Below are positions 23,482 to 30,861 of a stretch of 45,180 nucleotides of DNA, piece after piece. Below the pieces are notes generated by a model. The model did not search any database, was not told the origin of the DNA, and saw only the letters and a program-made list of their open reading frames with translations. Numbering within the stretch: position 1 is the stretch's first letter; each line of letters opens with the position of its first letter. A program made the translations under genes and the position numbers. Source of the stretch: SVTX01 sp964526505 (GTDB lineage Bacteria; Bacillota; Clostridia; Oscillospirales; CAG-272); NCBI GenBank assembly GCA_964526505.1, contig CAZGJC010000014.1, forward strand, positions 1 through 45,180, in the 5' to 3' direction.

Positions 23482-24189
23482 TTATTTATCCGTGCCTTCG
23501 GAACTCTTTTCAAGTCTACGGCATATTTCGTAATTAAGGGTCATCAGCGAATCTCCCAAGTGAACGTTCTCAATAACAACGTCACTGTCTTCATATTCGA
23601 GTTCAACACCCATAAAATTCCAAAGCCCTTTAACTCCGCAAGCAACAAGCCTGTCAGATACGGGCTTTATTTGGTCTTTCGGAAGAGTCAGAACCGCTAT
23701 GTCAACAATGTTTTCATCGCAAAATTTTTCGAGATCGTCAAGATCGTAAACACGAACCCCCGCAACGCTCTGACCGACAAGTCCCTCACCCGAGTCAAAC
23801 ATACCCACGATATCGACGCCCCTTTTTTCAAACATCGACAAATGAACAAGAGCTCTTCCAAGGTCTCCCGCACCGATTATCACCGCACGAAATCCTGCAC
23901 CAACTCCGAGTATTTCGCTTATTTTCGCAAAAAGGTAATTTACGTTATAACCGTATCCGTGCTGACCAAATCCTCCGAAACAATTAAGATCCTGCCTTAT
24001 CTGCGATGCGGTCACGTCCATCATCGTGGCAAGTTCGCCCGAGCTTATTCTCATCTTTCCCTTTGTTATAAGTTCACGCAAATATCTGTAATATCTCGGC
24101 AAACGTCTTATAACGGCATTGGAAATATTAGGTTTAAACCCGTCATCGTTTTTTGACAACACGTCGTTGTTTTCAATATTATCATTCAT
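23482..24189 (-). CDS. rex: Redox-sensing transcriptional repressor Rex
   Basis: 235 residues. Rex senses the NADH/NAD+ ratio: NADH binding releases it from operators. The N-terminal winged helix (about 25-95) includes AVIRRLPRYYRYLREL, ISSGELATMMDVTASQIRQD and GQHGYGYNV. The Rossmann domain follows with the NAD-binding GAGDLGRA (106-113). The C-terminal swapped helix LNYEICRRLE is present. The first 20 residues form a short Asn/Asp-rich extension. It precedes the DnaD-domain and dnaC genes by about 19 nt, an odd coupling of redox control with replication genes. A weak Rex-like half site, TTGTGCAAATTTACA, lies in the upstream region near 24270-24290, but it departs from the known consensus. 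Identification is certain. Confidence 0.96.
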   Translation of the reverse strand: MNDNIENNDVLSKNDDGFKPNISNAVIRRLPRYYRYLRELITKGKMRISSGELATMMDVTASQIRQDLNCFGGFGQHGYGYNVNYLFAKISEILGVGAGFRAVIIGAGDLGRALVHLSMFEKRGVDIVGMFDSGEGLVGQSVAGVRVYDLDDLEKFCDENIVDIAVLTLPKDQIKPVSDRLVACGVKGLWNFMGVELEYEDSDVVIENVHLGDSLMTLNYEICRRLEKSSEGTDK

Positions 24190-24356
24190 TGTAAATAAAT
24201 CTCCTACCGTTTACTTTGATTTCCCAATAGCCAACCTCAAATGCAATTATTCAAAAATTTGTAAAGCCGCAAAATTTGTGCAAATTTACATCTTGACAAA
24301 TCTATTATTTTTTCAAAATTAAATTTTTCGTAAACCTTGTGTTTTTCGCAAAAAAG

Positions 24357-24513
24357 TTTTCCACAGCCAATACCCCAAACACCCGCAAAAGCCCACAAAA
24401 TCGAAAATATTCGTGAGTACAAAGGCGTTTTTTGTCGTTTTTTTTAGAAATTAACTCAAAATTCCCATTTTTCAGACCACTTTTCCACAGTTTGTGGAAA
24501 AGGCAGTGGAAAA
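24357..24513. promoter_or_regulatory. DnaA-box cluster between tsaD and rex
   Basis: The 379-nt gap between tsaD and rex holds TTTTCCACA at 24357-24365 (+) and 24481-24489 (+), TGTGGAAAA at 24493-24501 (minus-strand box), and AGTGGAAAA at 24505-24513 (one mismatch). The last three are spaced exactly 12 bp apart and the first two of them face each other. TTTTCCACA is one base from the DnaA consensus TTATCCACA. Next to them, 24514-24568 is very AT-rich and includes TGTTCG...CGAACA arms around a TAAAATATTTTA palindrome. This looks like a DnaA-binding regulatory cluster, not the origin, since no dnaA gene is near. The rex promoter presumably lies in this region but no good hexamer pair was found. 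Confidence 0.7.
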
Positions 24514-24568
24514 CTTTTGTTCGATAAAATATTTTACGAACAGTTTAAAATTTGTGTAAAATTAAAAA

Positions 24569-25570
24569 TCAATCGCACGCAGACGCATTTGTATACGCAT
24601 CCGCAAAATGTCCTTTAAGATATTCGAAATATCCGGACGATGCAATCATCGCTCCGTTATCACCGCAAAGAGACAGCGGAGGAACCGCAAATCTTACGCC
24701 CAACTCATCGCAAGCCTCTTGCATTGAAGCACGGAGATGCGAATTTGCGGCAACACCGCCTGCCATAACGAGAGTTTTAAGCCCCGTTTGACGTAACGCA
24801 TCCGATGTCTGATGCACTATCGCATCAACTATTTTCTCCGTATAAGATGCGGCGAGATCAGCCACGTTTAACTCCTCACCTTTCTGTTGTGCCGAATTTA
24901 TGTAATTCAAAGTCGCTGTTTTAATTCCGCTGAAAGAGAAATCTATGCTGTCACGCAATGCCGGGGACGGCAATTTAACTGCGTGCTTGTCTCCCTGATA
25001 TGCAAGTTTATCAAGTGCGGCGCCTCCGGGATACGGCATGCCGATAACACGTCCTATCTTGTCAAACGCCTCTCCTGCTGCATCGTCACGTGTTCCACCG
25101 ATTTCACGAAACGAGTTGTAATCGTCACATACGTAAATTGATGTATGTCCACCGGATACAACCAAAGCCAAAAACGGTGGTTTTAAATCCTTGTACGAAA
25201 GATATGTCGCAGATATGTGACCATGAATGTGATTTACGGACACAAGCGGAATATTGTTTGCAAAAGCAAGCGATTTGGCAAAGTTTACGCCGACAAGCAA
25301 AGCACCGATAAGACCGGGATGCGTCGTCACAGCCACACATCCGACCTCGCCAAGTTCTATACCCGCCGCTTCAAGAGCCTCTTTTGTGATTGATGAAACC
25401 GCCTCGATGTGGGCTCGGCTTGCAATTTCGGGAACAACACCGCCGTAAAGCCTGTGTGTTTCTATCTGTGATGCCACAATATTTGATTTTATTTCCAAAA
25501 CACCGTCGTGAGCCTCTATAATGGAGGCACTTGTTTCGTCACACGACGACTCCATTCCAAGTATATACAT
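24569..25570 (-). CDS. tsaD: tRNA N6-threonylcarbamoyladenosine transferase TsaD
   Basis: 333 residues, typical length. TsaD joins threonylcarbamoyl-AMP to adenosine 37 of ANN-decoding tRNAs. It is an ASKHA-fold metalloenzyme: the metal-binding motif is VNHIHGHISA (His114 and His118), the N-terminus ILGMESSCDETSA is the family start, and VVSGGHTSIY, LDKLAYQGD and AGGVAANSHLR are conserved family blocks. The start follows GAGGATC. It is preceded by rimI (12 nt) and a dCMP deaminase gene, a common tsaB-rimI-tsaD-like arrangement, but tsaB and tsaE are not in the window. The DnaA-box cluster follows its stop codon. Identification is certain. Confidence 0.97.
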   Translation of the reverse strand: MYILGMESSCDETSASIIEAHDGVLEIKSNIVASQIETHRLYGGVVPEIASRAHIEAVSSITKEALEAAGIELGEVGCVAVTTHPGLIGALLVGVNFAKSLAFANNIPLVSVNHIHGHISATYLSYKDLKPPFLALVVSGGHTSIYVCDDYNSFREIGGTRDDAAGEAFDKIGRVIGMPYPGGAALDKLAYQGDKHAVKLPSPALRDSIDFSFSGIKTATLNYINSAQQKGEELNVADLAASYTEKIVDAIVHQTSDALRQTGLKTLVMAGGVAANSHLRASMQEACDELGVRFAVPPLSLCGDNGAMIASSGYFEYLKGHFADAYTNASACD

Positions 25571-25582
25571 CGAAAGATCCTC

Positions 25583-26053
25583 TTATCTTATTTTGCAGGA
25601 CATAAGCACTGCATCTTCTGTGGGTTTTGTGTAAAATCCTCGCCTCTTGCCATCAACTTTAAATCCGTTATCCGTGTATAGTTTGATCGCATCGGCATTA
25701 GATGCACGAACTTCAAGCGTTATAACGTCAAGTTTGTTGTTTTTGGCATATTTTTTCAATGACTGTATAACAGCCGATCCGTACCCTCTTTTTCTGTAAT
25801 CGGGATGAGTGGCAATATTGGTTATCTGACCCTCGTCAACCACACACAGCATACCTCCGTATGCCACAACCGCTCCGTCTTTTCGGCAAACCATTCCCAT
25901 TCCGATTCCTTCTTTTGTCAAAAGTTCAAGACTGCTTTGTGACCAAGCGGAGACACCGAAACAAAGTTTTTCGATTTGTGCCACGTCAGCCAAATCACCC
26001 GTAGACATCAGTTCCGGGTATATCCTGTCCCTTTTTTTATCTTCAATGCTCAT
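25583..26053 (-). CDS. rimI: RimI-type ribosomal-protein alanine N-acetyltransferase
   Basis: 156 residues, GNAT fold. The acetyl-CoA pyrophosphate loop is HPDYRKRGYGSAVI; ITNIATHP precedes it and LEVRASNADAIKLYTDNGF is the classic RimI C-terminal block. The first 15 residues are extra. RimI acetylates the N-terminal alanine of ribosomal protein S18 in Escherichia coli; in Firmicutes, substrates are less clear. Its position 12 nt upstream of tsaD is the conserved rimI-tsaD linkage, supporting the name over a generic GNAT. It follows the dCMP deaminase by 43 nt. AAGGTGG is 11 nt before the ATG. Confidence 0.92.
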   Translation of the reverse strand: MSIEDKKRDRIYPELMSTGDLADVAQIEKLCFGVSAWSQSSLELLTKEGIGMGMVCRKDGAVVAYGGMLCVVDEGQITNIATHPDYRKRGYGSAVIQSLKKYAKNNKLDVITLEVRASNADAIKLYTDNGFKVDGKRRGFYTKPTEDAVLMSCKIR

Positions 26054-26096
26054 AAATATAAATCCACCTTGTTTTTTGAATCAAATTATAACTGAG

Positions 26097-26591
26097 TTAA
26101 TATCCGAAAACCCCCGAAAGCGAGTCGTCATTTTCAACCCAATCGGATACCTTTATAACTCTGTAATCACTGTCCGAATCTCTTACAACCACAGTATCGA
26201 TTCCGGCATTTATTATCATTCTTTTGCACATCATGCAACTTGAAGTTCCCCCGTAAAGAGTACCGTCATCGGGATTGACGCACACCATATATAGCGTCGC
26301 TCCGAGCATTCTGTCTCTCGGTGCGGCAATTATGGCATTTGCCTCTGCATGAACCGAACGACAAAGTTCGTATCTCTCGCCTCTCGGGATACCCAACCTG
26401 TCACGCATACATATATTCATATCAGTGCAATTTTTTCTTCCTCTCGGGGCTCCATTGTATCCCGTAGATACGATAACGTCATCTTTTACAATTATCGCAC
26501 CGAACTTGCGACGTATACATGTGCCGCGTTCAGCCACAGTCCGTGCAATGTCAAGATAATAATTTTCTTTTGATACTCTTTCCGTCGCCAT
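26097..26591 (-). CDS. dCMP deaminase (ComEB-like)
   Basis: 164 residues. A zinc deaminase: His81 and Glu83 are in SVHAEANAI, and the zinc cysteines are Cys119 and Cys122 in SSCMMCKRM, where the more usual Pro-Cys is replaced by Ser-Cys. The dCMP-specific block is RRKFGAIIVKDDVIVSTGYN followed by GAPRGRKNC. The reaction is dCMP to dUMP, feeding thymidylate synthesis; in Bacillus the homologue lies in the comE operon, hence ComEB. It is the first gene of the deaminase-rimI-tsaD run, with a sigma-A promoter at 26666-26694. The start at 26591 follows CGGAGGTG. The family call is strong. Confidence 0.92.
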   Translation of the reverse strand: MATERVSKENYYLDIARTVAERGTCIRRKFGAIIVKDDVIVSTGYNGAPRGRKNCTDMNICMRDRLGIPRGERYELCRSVHAEANAIIAAPRDRMLGATLYMVCVNPDDGTLYGGTSSCMMCKRMIINAGIDTVVVRDSDSDYRVIKVSDWVENDDSLSGVFGY

Positions 26592-26665
26592 ACCGACACC
26601 TCCGAGATATTACTCAATCGCCACGCCATAGCCATGCTACCGCTCGGCAAAAATTTATTCATTTT

Positions 26666-26694
26666 ATTATACAATAACGCAAAAAAAAAATCAA
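26666..26694 (-). promoter_or_regulatory. Sigma-A promoter of the dCMP deaminase-rimI-tsaD operon
   Basis: TTGATT (26689-26694), 17 nt, TATAAT (26666-26671) on the minus strand. The spacer is an A-rich (T-rich on minus) tract. The leader is about 70 nt. Confidence 0.7.
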
Positions 26695-26792
26695 GAGGTT
26701 TCGGCTTTCATATGTCAAATTTATTTCTTCTTTTAACCAAGACGTCCGAAATCGTCAAAAAATGACGCTTTACAACTTCATAAAACGTCAAA

Positions 26793-26830
26793 TTAACGCA
26801 CGTAAAATATTGCGTTAACATAAAATGTTA
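26793..26830. promoter_or_regulatory. Overlapping inverted repeats upstream of the DUF3343 gene
   Basis: TTAACGC (26793-26799) and GCGTTAA (26812-26818) form a perfect 7-bp inverted repeat with a 12-nt spacer; TAACAT (26816-26821) and ATGTTA (26825-26830) form a second, overlapping one. They sit in the 300-nt gap upstream of the DUF3343 gene where its promoter must lie, so an operator is likely. No clear -35/-10 pair was found on the plus strand. Confidence 0.4.
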
Positions 26831-26894
26831 TCGAGGAATTTGTCTCATTGCCTTCACAGACAAGTTTCTCAATACAATGAAAGGCGAGACAGAA

Positions 26895-27137
26895 ATGATT
26901 ACATATTCCAATACCCTTTTCGGAAAGACCTGCGTGGCATATATAGGAACAAACACCCTCGCCATGAAAGCCCAATCGTCGCTAAATTCAGCGGCTATTC
27001 TGTCCGGTGTTGTCAAAATAAATTCTTCAAAAACACGACGGGGCTGTGCCTACGGGGTTAAATTCGATTGTTCTCAAAAAGCCAACGTCAAGGCGATACT
27101 TGCACGAGACGGAATTACCGTAAAAGAATTTTTATAA
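26895..27137 (+). CDS. DUF3343-family small protein (putative sulfur/selenium carrier)
   Basis: 80 residues. The fold-sized sequence, with TNTLAMKAQSSLNSAAI near 19-35, VKINSSKTRRGCAYGVKF at 40-57 and a final RDGITVKEFL, matches the DUF3343 pattern, in which a single conserved Cys (here Cys51 in RGCAYG) sits in a turn. The family often accompanies TIGR01977-type cysteine desulfurases and selenium genes, and members have been suggested to carry persulfide or selenium (family knowledge recalled, not checked). The desulfurase gene follows after 95 nt. I start at 26895 because AAGGCGA precedes it; an ATG 18 nt earlier lacks a ribosome binding site. No selD or selenium enzymes are in view. Confidence 0.72.
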   Translation: MITYSNTLFGKTCVAYIGTNTLAMKAQSSLNSAAILSGVVKINSSKTRRGCAYGVKFDCSQKANVKAILARDGITVKEFL

Positions 27138-27195
27138 CTCACCGCACCTCGGAGTGAAACGAAAAATTAACTTCGGGGTGCAAATTTTAATAATA

Positions 27196-27222
27196 AAAGG
27201 AGTGACACGTTTTTACGTGTCA
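27196..27222 (+). promoter_or_regulatory. Ribosome binding site followed by a perfect hairpin
   Basis: AAAGGAG (27196-27202) is followed at once by a perfect 8-bp hairpin, TGACACGT-TTTT-ACGTGTCA (27203-27222), and then by 10 nt and the start codon of the desulfurase gene at 27233. Read linearly the ribosome binding site is 30 nt from the ATG, too far; with the hairpin folded the effective spacing is 10 nt. A structured spacer or translational control is inferred. Confidence 0.65.
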
Positions 27223-27232
27223 TACTAACACA

Positions 27233-28384
27233 ATGAGAAATAATATTATTTATCTTGATAATGCCGCAACCACGTTCCCCAAACCACCATCCGTTATATC
27301 TTCGGTTGCCGATTGTCTGAAAAATTATTGCGGAAATCCGTCACGAGGTTCAAATCCCCTTGCCATGAAAAGTTCCCAAGCGGTATTTGAAACCCGTAAA
27401 TTGCTTGCGGATATGTTCGGTTGCCGTGCCGAAAATTGCGTGTTTACGTATAACACAACGTATGCTCTAAACATTGCGATAAAAGGTGTTATGGGAAACG
27501 GCGGTCATATTCTCATAAGCAATATGGAGCATAACGCAACTCTGAGACCGATTGCAAAAATGCAAAAAGACGGAAAAATTGAATATAATACGTTCGATGC
27601 GTATATGAAAACCGATGAGGAAATAATATCCGACATAGACAGAAAAAAACGTCAGGATACAAAAGCAGTCTGCTGTTTACATACATCAAATATCTGCTCA
27701 TATACTCTTCCGATAGCAAAAATAGGAAAATATTGTCACGAAAACGGTTTGATTTTTATATGCGATGCCGCACAATCCGCAGGTCATACTCGGATTGATA
27801 TGAAAGAATTCAACATAGATATTCTCTGCATTCCATTCCACAAAGGACTGTACGGAACACAAGGCGGAGGGGCTATGCTAATCGGCGAAAACGTATATAT
27901 ACAAACGCTTGTAGAAGGTGGAAACGGAGTAAATTCGTTGGAATTTTTTATGGGCGATGACGTTCCGGAGAAATTTGAGGCAGGGACGATAAATACGCCT
28001 GCCATAGTTGGACTCGGAGAAGGGCTGAAATACTTACGCAGAAAGGGTTTTGACTATATAGCATCACACGAAGAGCGTCTTTTTGACGAGGTGATTTCGG
28101 CTCTTTCAAGGGTCAAAAACGTGACTTTTTACGACCTCCACAGGGGTTCCACAGGGCTATTTGGGGTACGTGGGAGGTCTTCGGATGAGGTTGGGGAGAT
28201 ACTCGGAGAACACGGAATATGCGTTCGAACGGGATTTCACTGCTCCCCTCTTGCACACAAAGCACTACACACACCGAGCGACGGAGCGGTACGAATAAGT
28301 TTCGGTTTATTCAACACGCCGTCTCAAATAACCCATCTGGCGGAAGTGGTTGAAGATATAGCCACCGGAAAATTACATACGTAA
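27233..28384 (+). CDS. Cysteine desulfurase family protein (class V aminotransferase fold)
   Basis: 383 residues. A PLP enzyme: Lys204 in CIPFHKGLYGTQG is the likely Schiff-base lysine, His100 in SNMEHN and the CDAAQSAGH block (178-185) stack and hold the cofactor, and Cys337 in RTGFHCSPLAHK is the persulfide cysteine. The HKGLYG form and the short catalytic loop match the TIGR01977/EF2568-like branch rather than IscS or SufS. The expected reaction is L-cysteine to L-alanine with transfer of sulfur. The adjacent DUF3343 protein is a plausible acceptor (inference). An unusual hairpin separates its ribosome binding site from the ATG. Apart from promoter elements of the next operon, the following 500 nt hold no gene. 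Confidence 0.9.
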   Translation: MRNNIIYLDNAATTFPKPPSVISSVADCLKNYCGNPSRGSNPLAMKSSQAVFETRKLLADMFGCRAENCVFTYNTTYALNIAIKGVMGNGGHILISNMEHNATLRPIAKMQKDGKIEYNTFDAYMKTDEEIISDIDRKKRQDTKAVCCLHTSNICSYTLPIAKIGKYCHENGLIFICDAAQSAGHTRIDMKEFNIDILCIPFHKGLYGTQGGGAMLIGENVYIQTLVEGGNGVNSLEFFMGDDVPEKFEAGTINTPAIVGLGEGLKYLRRKGFDYIASHEERLFDEVISALSRVKNVTFYDLHRGSTGLFGVRGRSSDEVGEILGEHGICVRTGFHCSPLAHKALHTPSDGAVRISFGLFNTPSQITHLAEVVEDIATGKLHT

Positions 28385-28613
28385 CAAACACGGATACAGC
28401 GATGAAATACACGTATATACGGGCAAAACGGGAAAGACATAAATACGGCGGATTATGACCTCTGCAAAAATCGAGTAATTCGGAGAATTAAAGAGATTTT
28501 CAGAGAAAAACGGAGATTTGGCAGAGATAATTCGAAATTTGGGCAAACAGACGCAAATCTTTACGGATAATAATAATTTTTCGTGATTTTTGCAACATTT
28601 TTTCAAAATACTA
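28385..28613. other. Gene-free spacer, nothing recognised
   Basis: About 230 nt between the desulfurase stop codon and the pot promoter. I see no open frame with a ribosome binding site, no clear terminator hairpin and no known RNA motif. It is purine-rich on the plus strand near 28480-28540. Confidence 0.5.
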
Positions 28614-28642
28614 TTGCAATTGTGATACTTTTGTGTTAGAAT
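28614..28642 (+). promoter_or_regulatory. Sigma-A promoter of potABCD
   Basis: TTGCAA (28614-28619), 17 nt, TAGAAT (28637-28642). It predicts a transcript start near 28650 and a leader of about 250 nt. Confidence 0.65.
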
Positions 28643-28649
28643 GTGAAAT

Positions 28650-28897
28650 GTCGTTTATATTTTTTGCAAATAACCGAGAAATTTGTCACAAAAAATCACT
28701 ATGACACAAACGGCAAATCATACACACGGACATATACCCGATTATGATTTGCAACAAAATTATTCGCAATAATGGTTTGCTAAAAAAGATTTTTGCTTTA
28801 CGTCACAAATCTTTTGACCCTCCGTAAATGCATCAAAAATTTCGGCTTCGATTTTTTCGGGGCTAATATCACTGTTTTAAAGGAGTTTTTATGTGTA
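28650..28897 (+). promoter_or_regulatory. Structured 5' leader of potABCD
   Basis: Two perfect 9-bp inverted repeats are present: GCAAATCAT (28713-28721) / ATGATTTGC (28744-28752), and AAAAGATTT (28784-28792) / AAATCTTTT (28807-28815). Also TTATT/AATAA near 28760. No T-run terminator and no riboswitch class that I recognise. Near the 3' end, an 11-codon frame (ATG 28891, stop 28926) with better ribosome-site spacing overlaps the potA start codon in another frame. A cis-regulatory role is inferred. Confidence 0.5.
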
Positions 28898-30022
28898 ATG
28901 GAAAAGGACGTCATAATAAGTCTTAAAGACATATCAAAATCGTTTGACGGAGAAACTATTCTCGATCATATCAATCTTGAAATTCACGACAAAGAATTCG
29001 TAACCTTTCTCGGTCCTTCCGGTTGCGGTAAAACAACAACACTTCGCATAATCGGCGGATTTGAATCTCCCGACGGCGGAGACGTATACTTTGACGGAAA
29101 AAGAATCAACGACTTGCCTCCCTACGAGCGTCAGGTCAACACCGTATTTCAGCGGTATGCACTCTTCCCTCATCTGAACGTTTACGAAAACATTGCGTTC
29201 GGTTTAAGGCTTAAAAAACTGCCGGAAGAAGAGATAAAAATGAAAGTTCAGGAAATGCTTTCAATGGTAAACCTCAAAGGTTTTGAACGACGCAGAGTTA
29301 CAACTCTTTCGGGCGGTCAGCAACAACGTGTTGCCATAGCAAGAGCGTTGGTAAATCACCCTAAGGTATTACTTCTTGACGAACCTCTCGGAGCGTTGGA
29401 CCTCAAACTTCGAAAGGACATGCAAAACGAACTCAAACGCATTCAGCGTCAAATGGAAATAACGTTTATCTACGTCACTCACGACCAAGAAGAGGCACTT
29501 TCCATGTCCGACACGGTTGTGGTTATGTCGGAGGGTAAAATTCAGCAGATAGGTTCTCCCGTTGACATATACAACGAGCCTGAAAACGCTTTCGTTGCCG
29601 ACTTTATAGGAGAGTCCAATATTCTTGACGGTATGATGCTTGATGACTACAAAGTTAAATTCTCGGGTCATATATTCAAATGCGTTGACGCAGGTTTTGC
29701 AAAGCGTGAACTTGTTGATATTGTAGTACGCCCCGAGGACGTTGACGTTGTGGGACGTGATTGCGGTATGCTCACGGGAAAAGTATCGTCTGTAACTTTC
29801 AAGGGCGACTACTACGAAATTATCGTAGACGTCGGCGGATTTAAATGGATGCTTGAAACTTCCGACTTTGTCGGAGTTGACGAGGTTATCGGTCTCGATA
29901 TCGAACCCGAAGCAATACACGTAATGAAAAAGTCCGAATATTCGGGTACGTTCGGCGACTATTCCACTTTCAGTGACGAGATGGACCATCTCGGCGACAT
30001 TGAGGAGGAAGAAGAGGAATGA
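28898..30022 (+). CDS. potA: Spermidine/putrescine ABC importer ATPase PotA
   Basis: 374 residues. The ATPase motifs are Walker A GPSGCGKTT (39-47), the signature TLSGGQQQRVAIARAL and Walker B VLLLDEPLGALD. The C-terminal TOBE-like regulatory domain (from about 260) is present, and the protein ends in an acidic tail DHLGDIEEEEEE. The start is the ATG at 28898: AAGGAG lies 12 nt upstream, which is longish, and an out-of-frame ATG lies at 28891. The N-terminal extension of the open frame to 28793 has no family match. It overlaps potB by 4 nt. With PotB, PotC and PotD it forms the polyamine uptake complex. Identification is strong. Confidence 0.94.
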   Translation: MEKDVIISLKDISKSFDGETILDHINLEIHDKEFVTFLGPSGCGKTTTLRIIGGFESPDGGDVYFDGKRINDLPPYERQVNTVFQRYALFPHLNVYENIAFGLRLKKLPEEEIKMKVQEMLSMVNLKGFERRRVTTLSGGQQQRVAIARALVNHPKVLLLDEPLGALDLKLRKDMQNELKRIQRQMEITFIYVTHDQEEALSMSDTVVVMSEGKIQQIGSPVDIYNEPENAFVADFIGESNILDGMMLDDYKVKFSGHIFKCVDAGFAKRELVDIVVRPEDVDVVGRDCGMLTGKVSSVTFKGDYYEIIVDVGGFKWMLETSDFVGVDEVIGLDIEPEAIHVMKKSEYSGTFGDYSTFSDEMDHLGDIEEEEEE

Positions 30023-30861
30023 AAAAAAATTCGTTCTTTCAAAAAATAGTTGCCGTTCCTCATATCGTTTGGGTAATACTGTTTATTGCGGCACCTATGA
30101 TGTTTGTTCTTTACTTTGCCTGTACCGACACAGAGGGTAATTTTTCGCTTTCCAATTTAAGCGAACTCTCACAGTACGGCAACGTATTTATACTCTCCAT
30201 CGCATTTGCACTTATAGCGACGGTGGTTTGTCTGATTATCGGTTATCCGCTCGCTTATTTTATGTCAAGGCAGTCCGAACGTGTTCAAAAACTTCTTATG
30301 GTTTTGGTTATGCTTCCGATGTGGTGCAATCTGCTTATACGAACCTACGCTCTTATGGCTCTGCTTGACAACGGTGGACTTCTCAATTCCCTGCTTGAAA
30401 ATATGGGACTCGGAAAACTGCACATCGTCGGCACGAACTTCGGCGTAATACTCGGTATGGTCTACGACTTTTTACCGTATATGGTTCTTCCGATTTTCAC
30501 GTCGATGACGAAACTTGACAAGAGATATATTGAGGCGTCGCACGACCTCGGATGCAACAATTTGCAAACCATGACCAAAGTTATAATTCCCCTTACCGCT
30601 TCGGGCGTTATATCGGGAATAACCATGGTATTCGTTCCGTCCATCAGCACTTTTTACATATCGCAGAAATTGGGAGCGGGAAAGATAGACCTTGTAGGCG
30701 ACACAATAGAACGCCTCTTCCAAAACACCTCAACATACGGTGTCGGTGCGTCGATGTCTCTTATTATGATGATACTCATTCTCATATCAATCGGTGTTAT
30801 GAACCGTTTTGACAGCGACAAAGACGAAAGTGTTGTCAAGAGAGGAGGTATGGTAAAATGA
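30019..30861 (+). CDS. potB: Spermidine/putrescine ABC importer permease PotB
   Basis: 280 residues with six predicted membrane helices. The family block for permease-ATPase contact is YIEASHDLGCNNLQTMTKVIIP (split as YIEASHDLGCNN and LQTMTKVIIP), the EAA loop. LPMWCNLLIRTYALMALLDN near 98-117 is the PotB signature. A 4-nt overlap ATGA joins it to potA and another joins potC. It forms the inner-membrane half-channel with PotC. No oddities. Identification is strong. Confidence 0.94.
   Translation: MKKNSFFQKIVAVPHIVWVILFIAAPMMFVLYFACTDTEGNFSLSNLSELSQYGNVFILSIAFALIATVVCLIIGYPLAYFMSRQSERVQKLLMVLVMLPMWCNLLIRTYALMALLDNGGLLNSLLENMGLGKLHIVGTNFGVILGMVYDFLPYMVLPIFTSMTKLDKRYIEASHDLGCNNLQTMTKVIIPLTASGVISGITMVFVPSISTFYISQKLGAGKIDLVGDTIERLFQNTSTYGVGASMSLIMMILILISIGVMNRFDSDKDESVVKRGGMVK

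Noticed and set aside
24357..24568. Chromosomal origin of replication
   Set aside because: The DnaA boxes are few, one is degenerate, and dnaA, dnaN or rpmH are absent; a regulatory cluster is the better reading.
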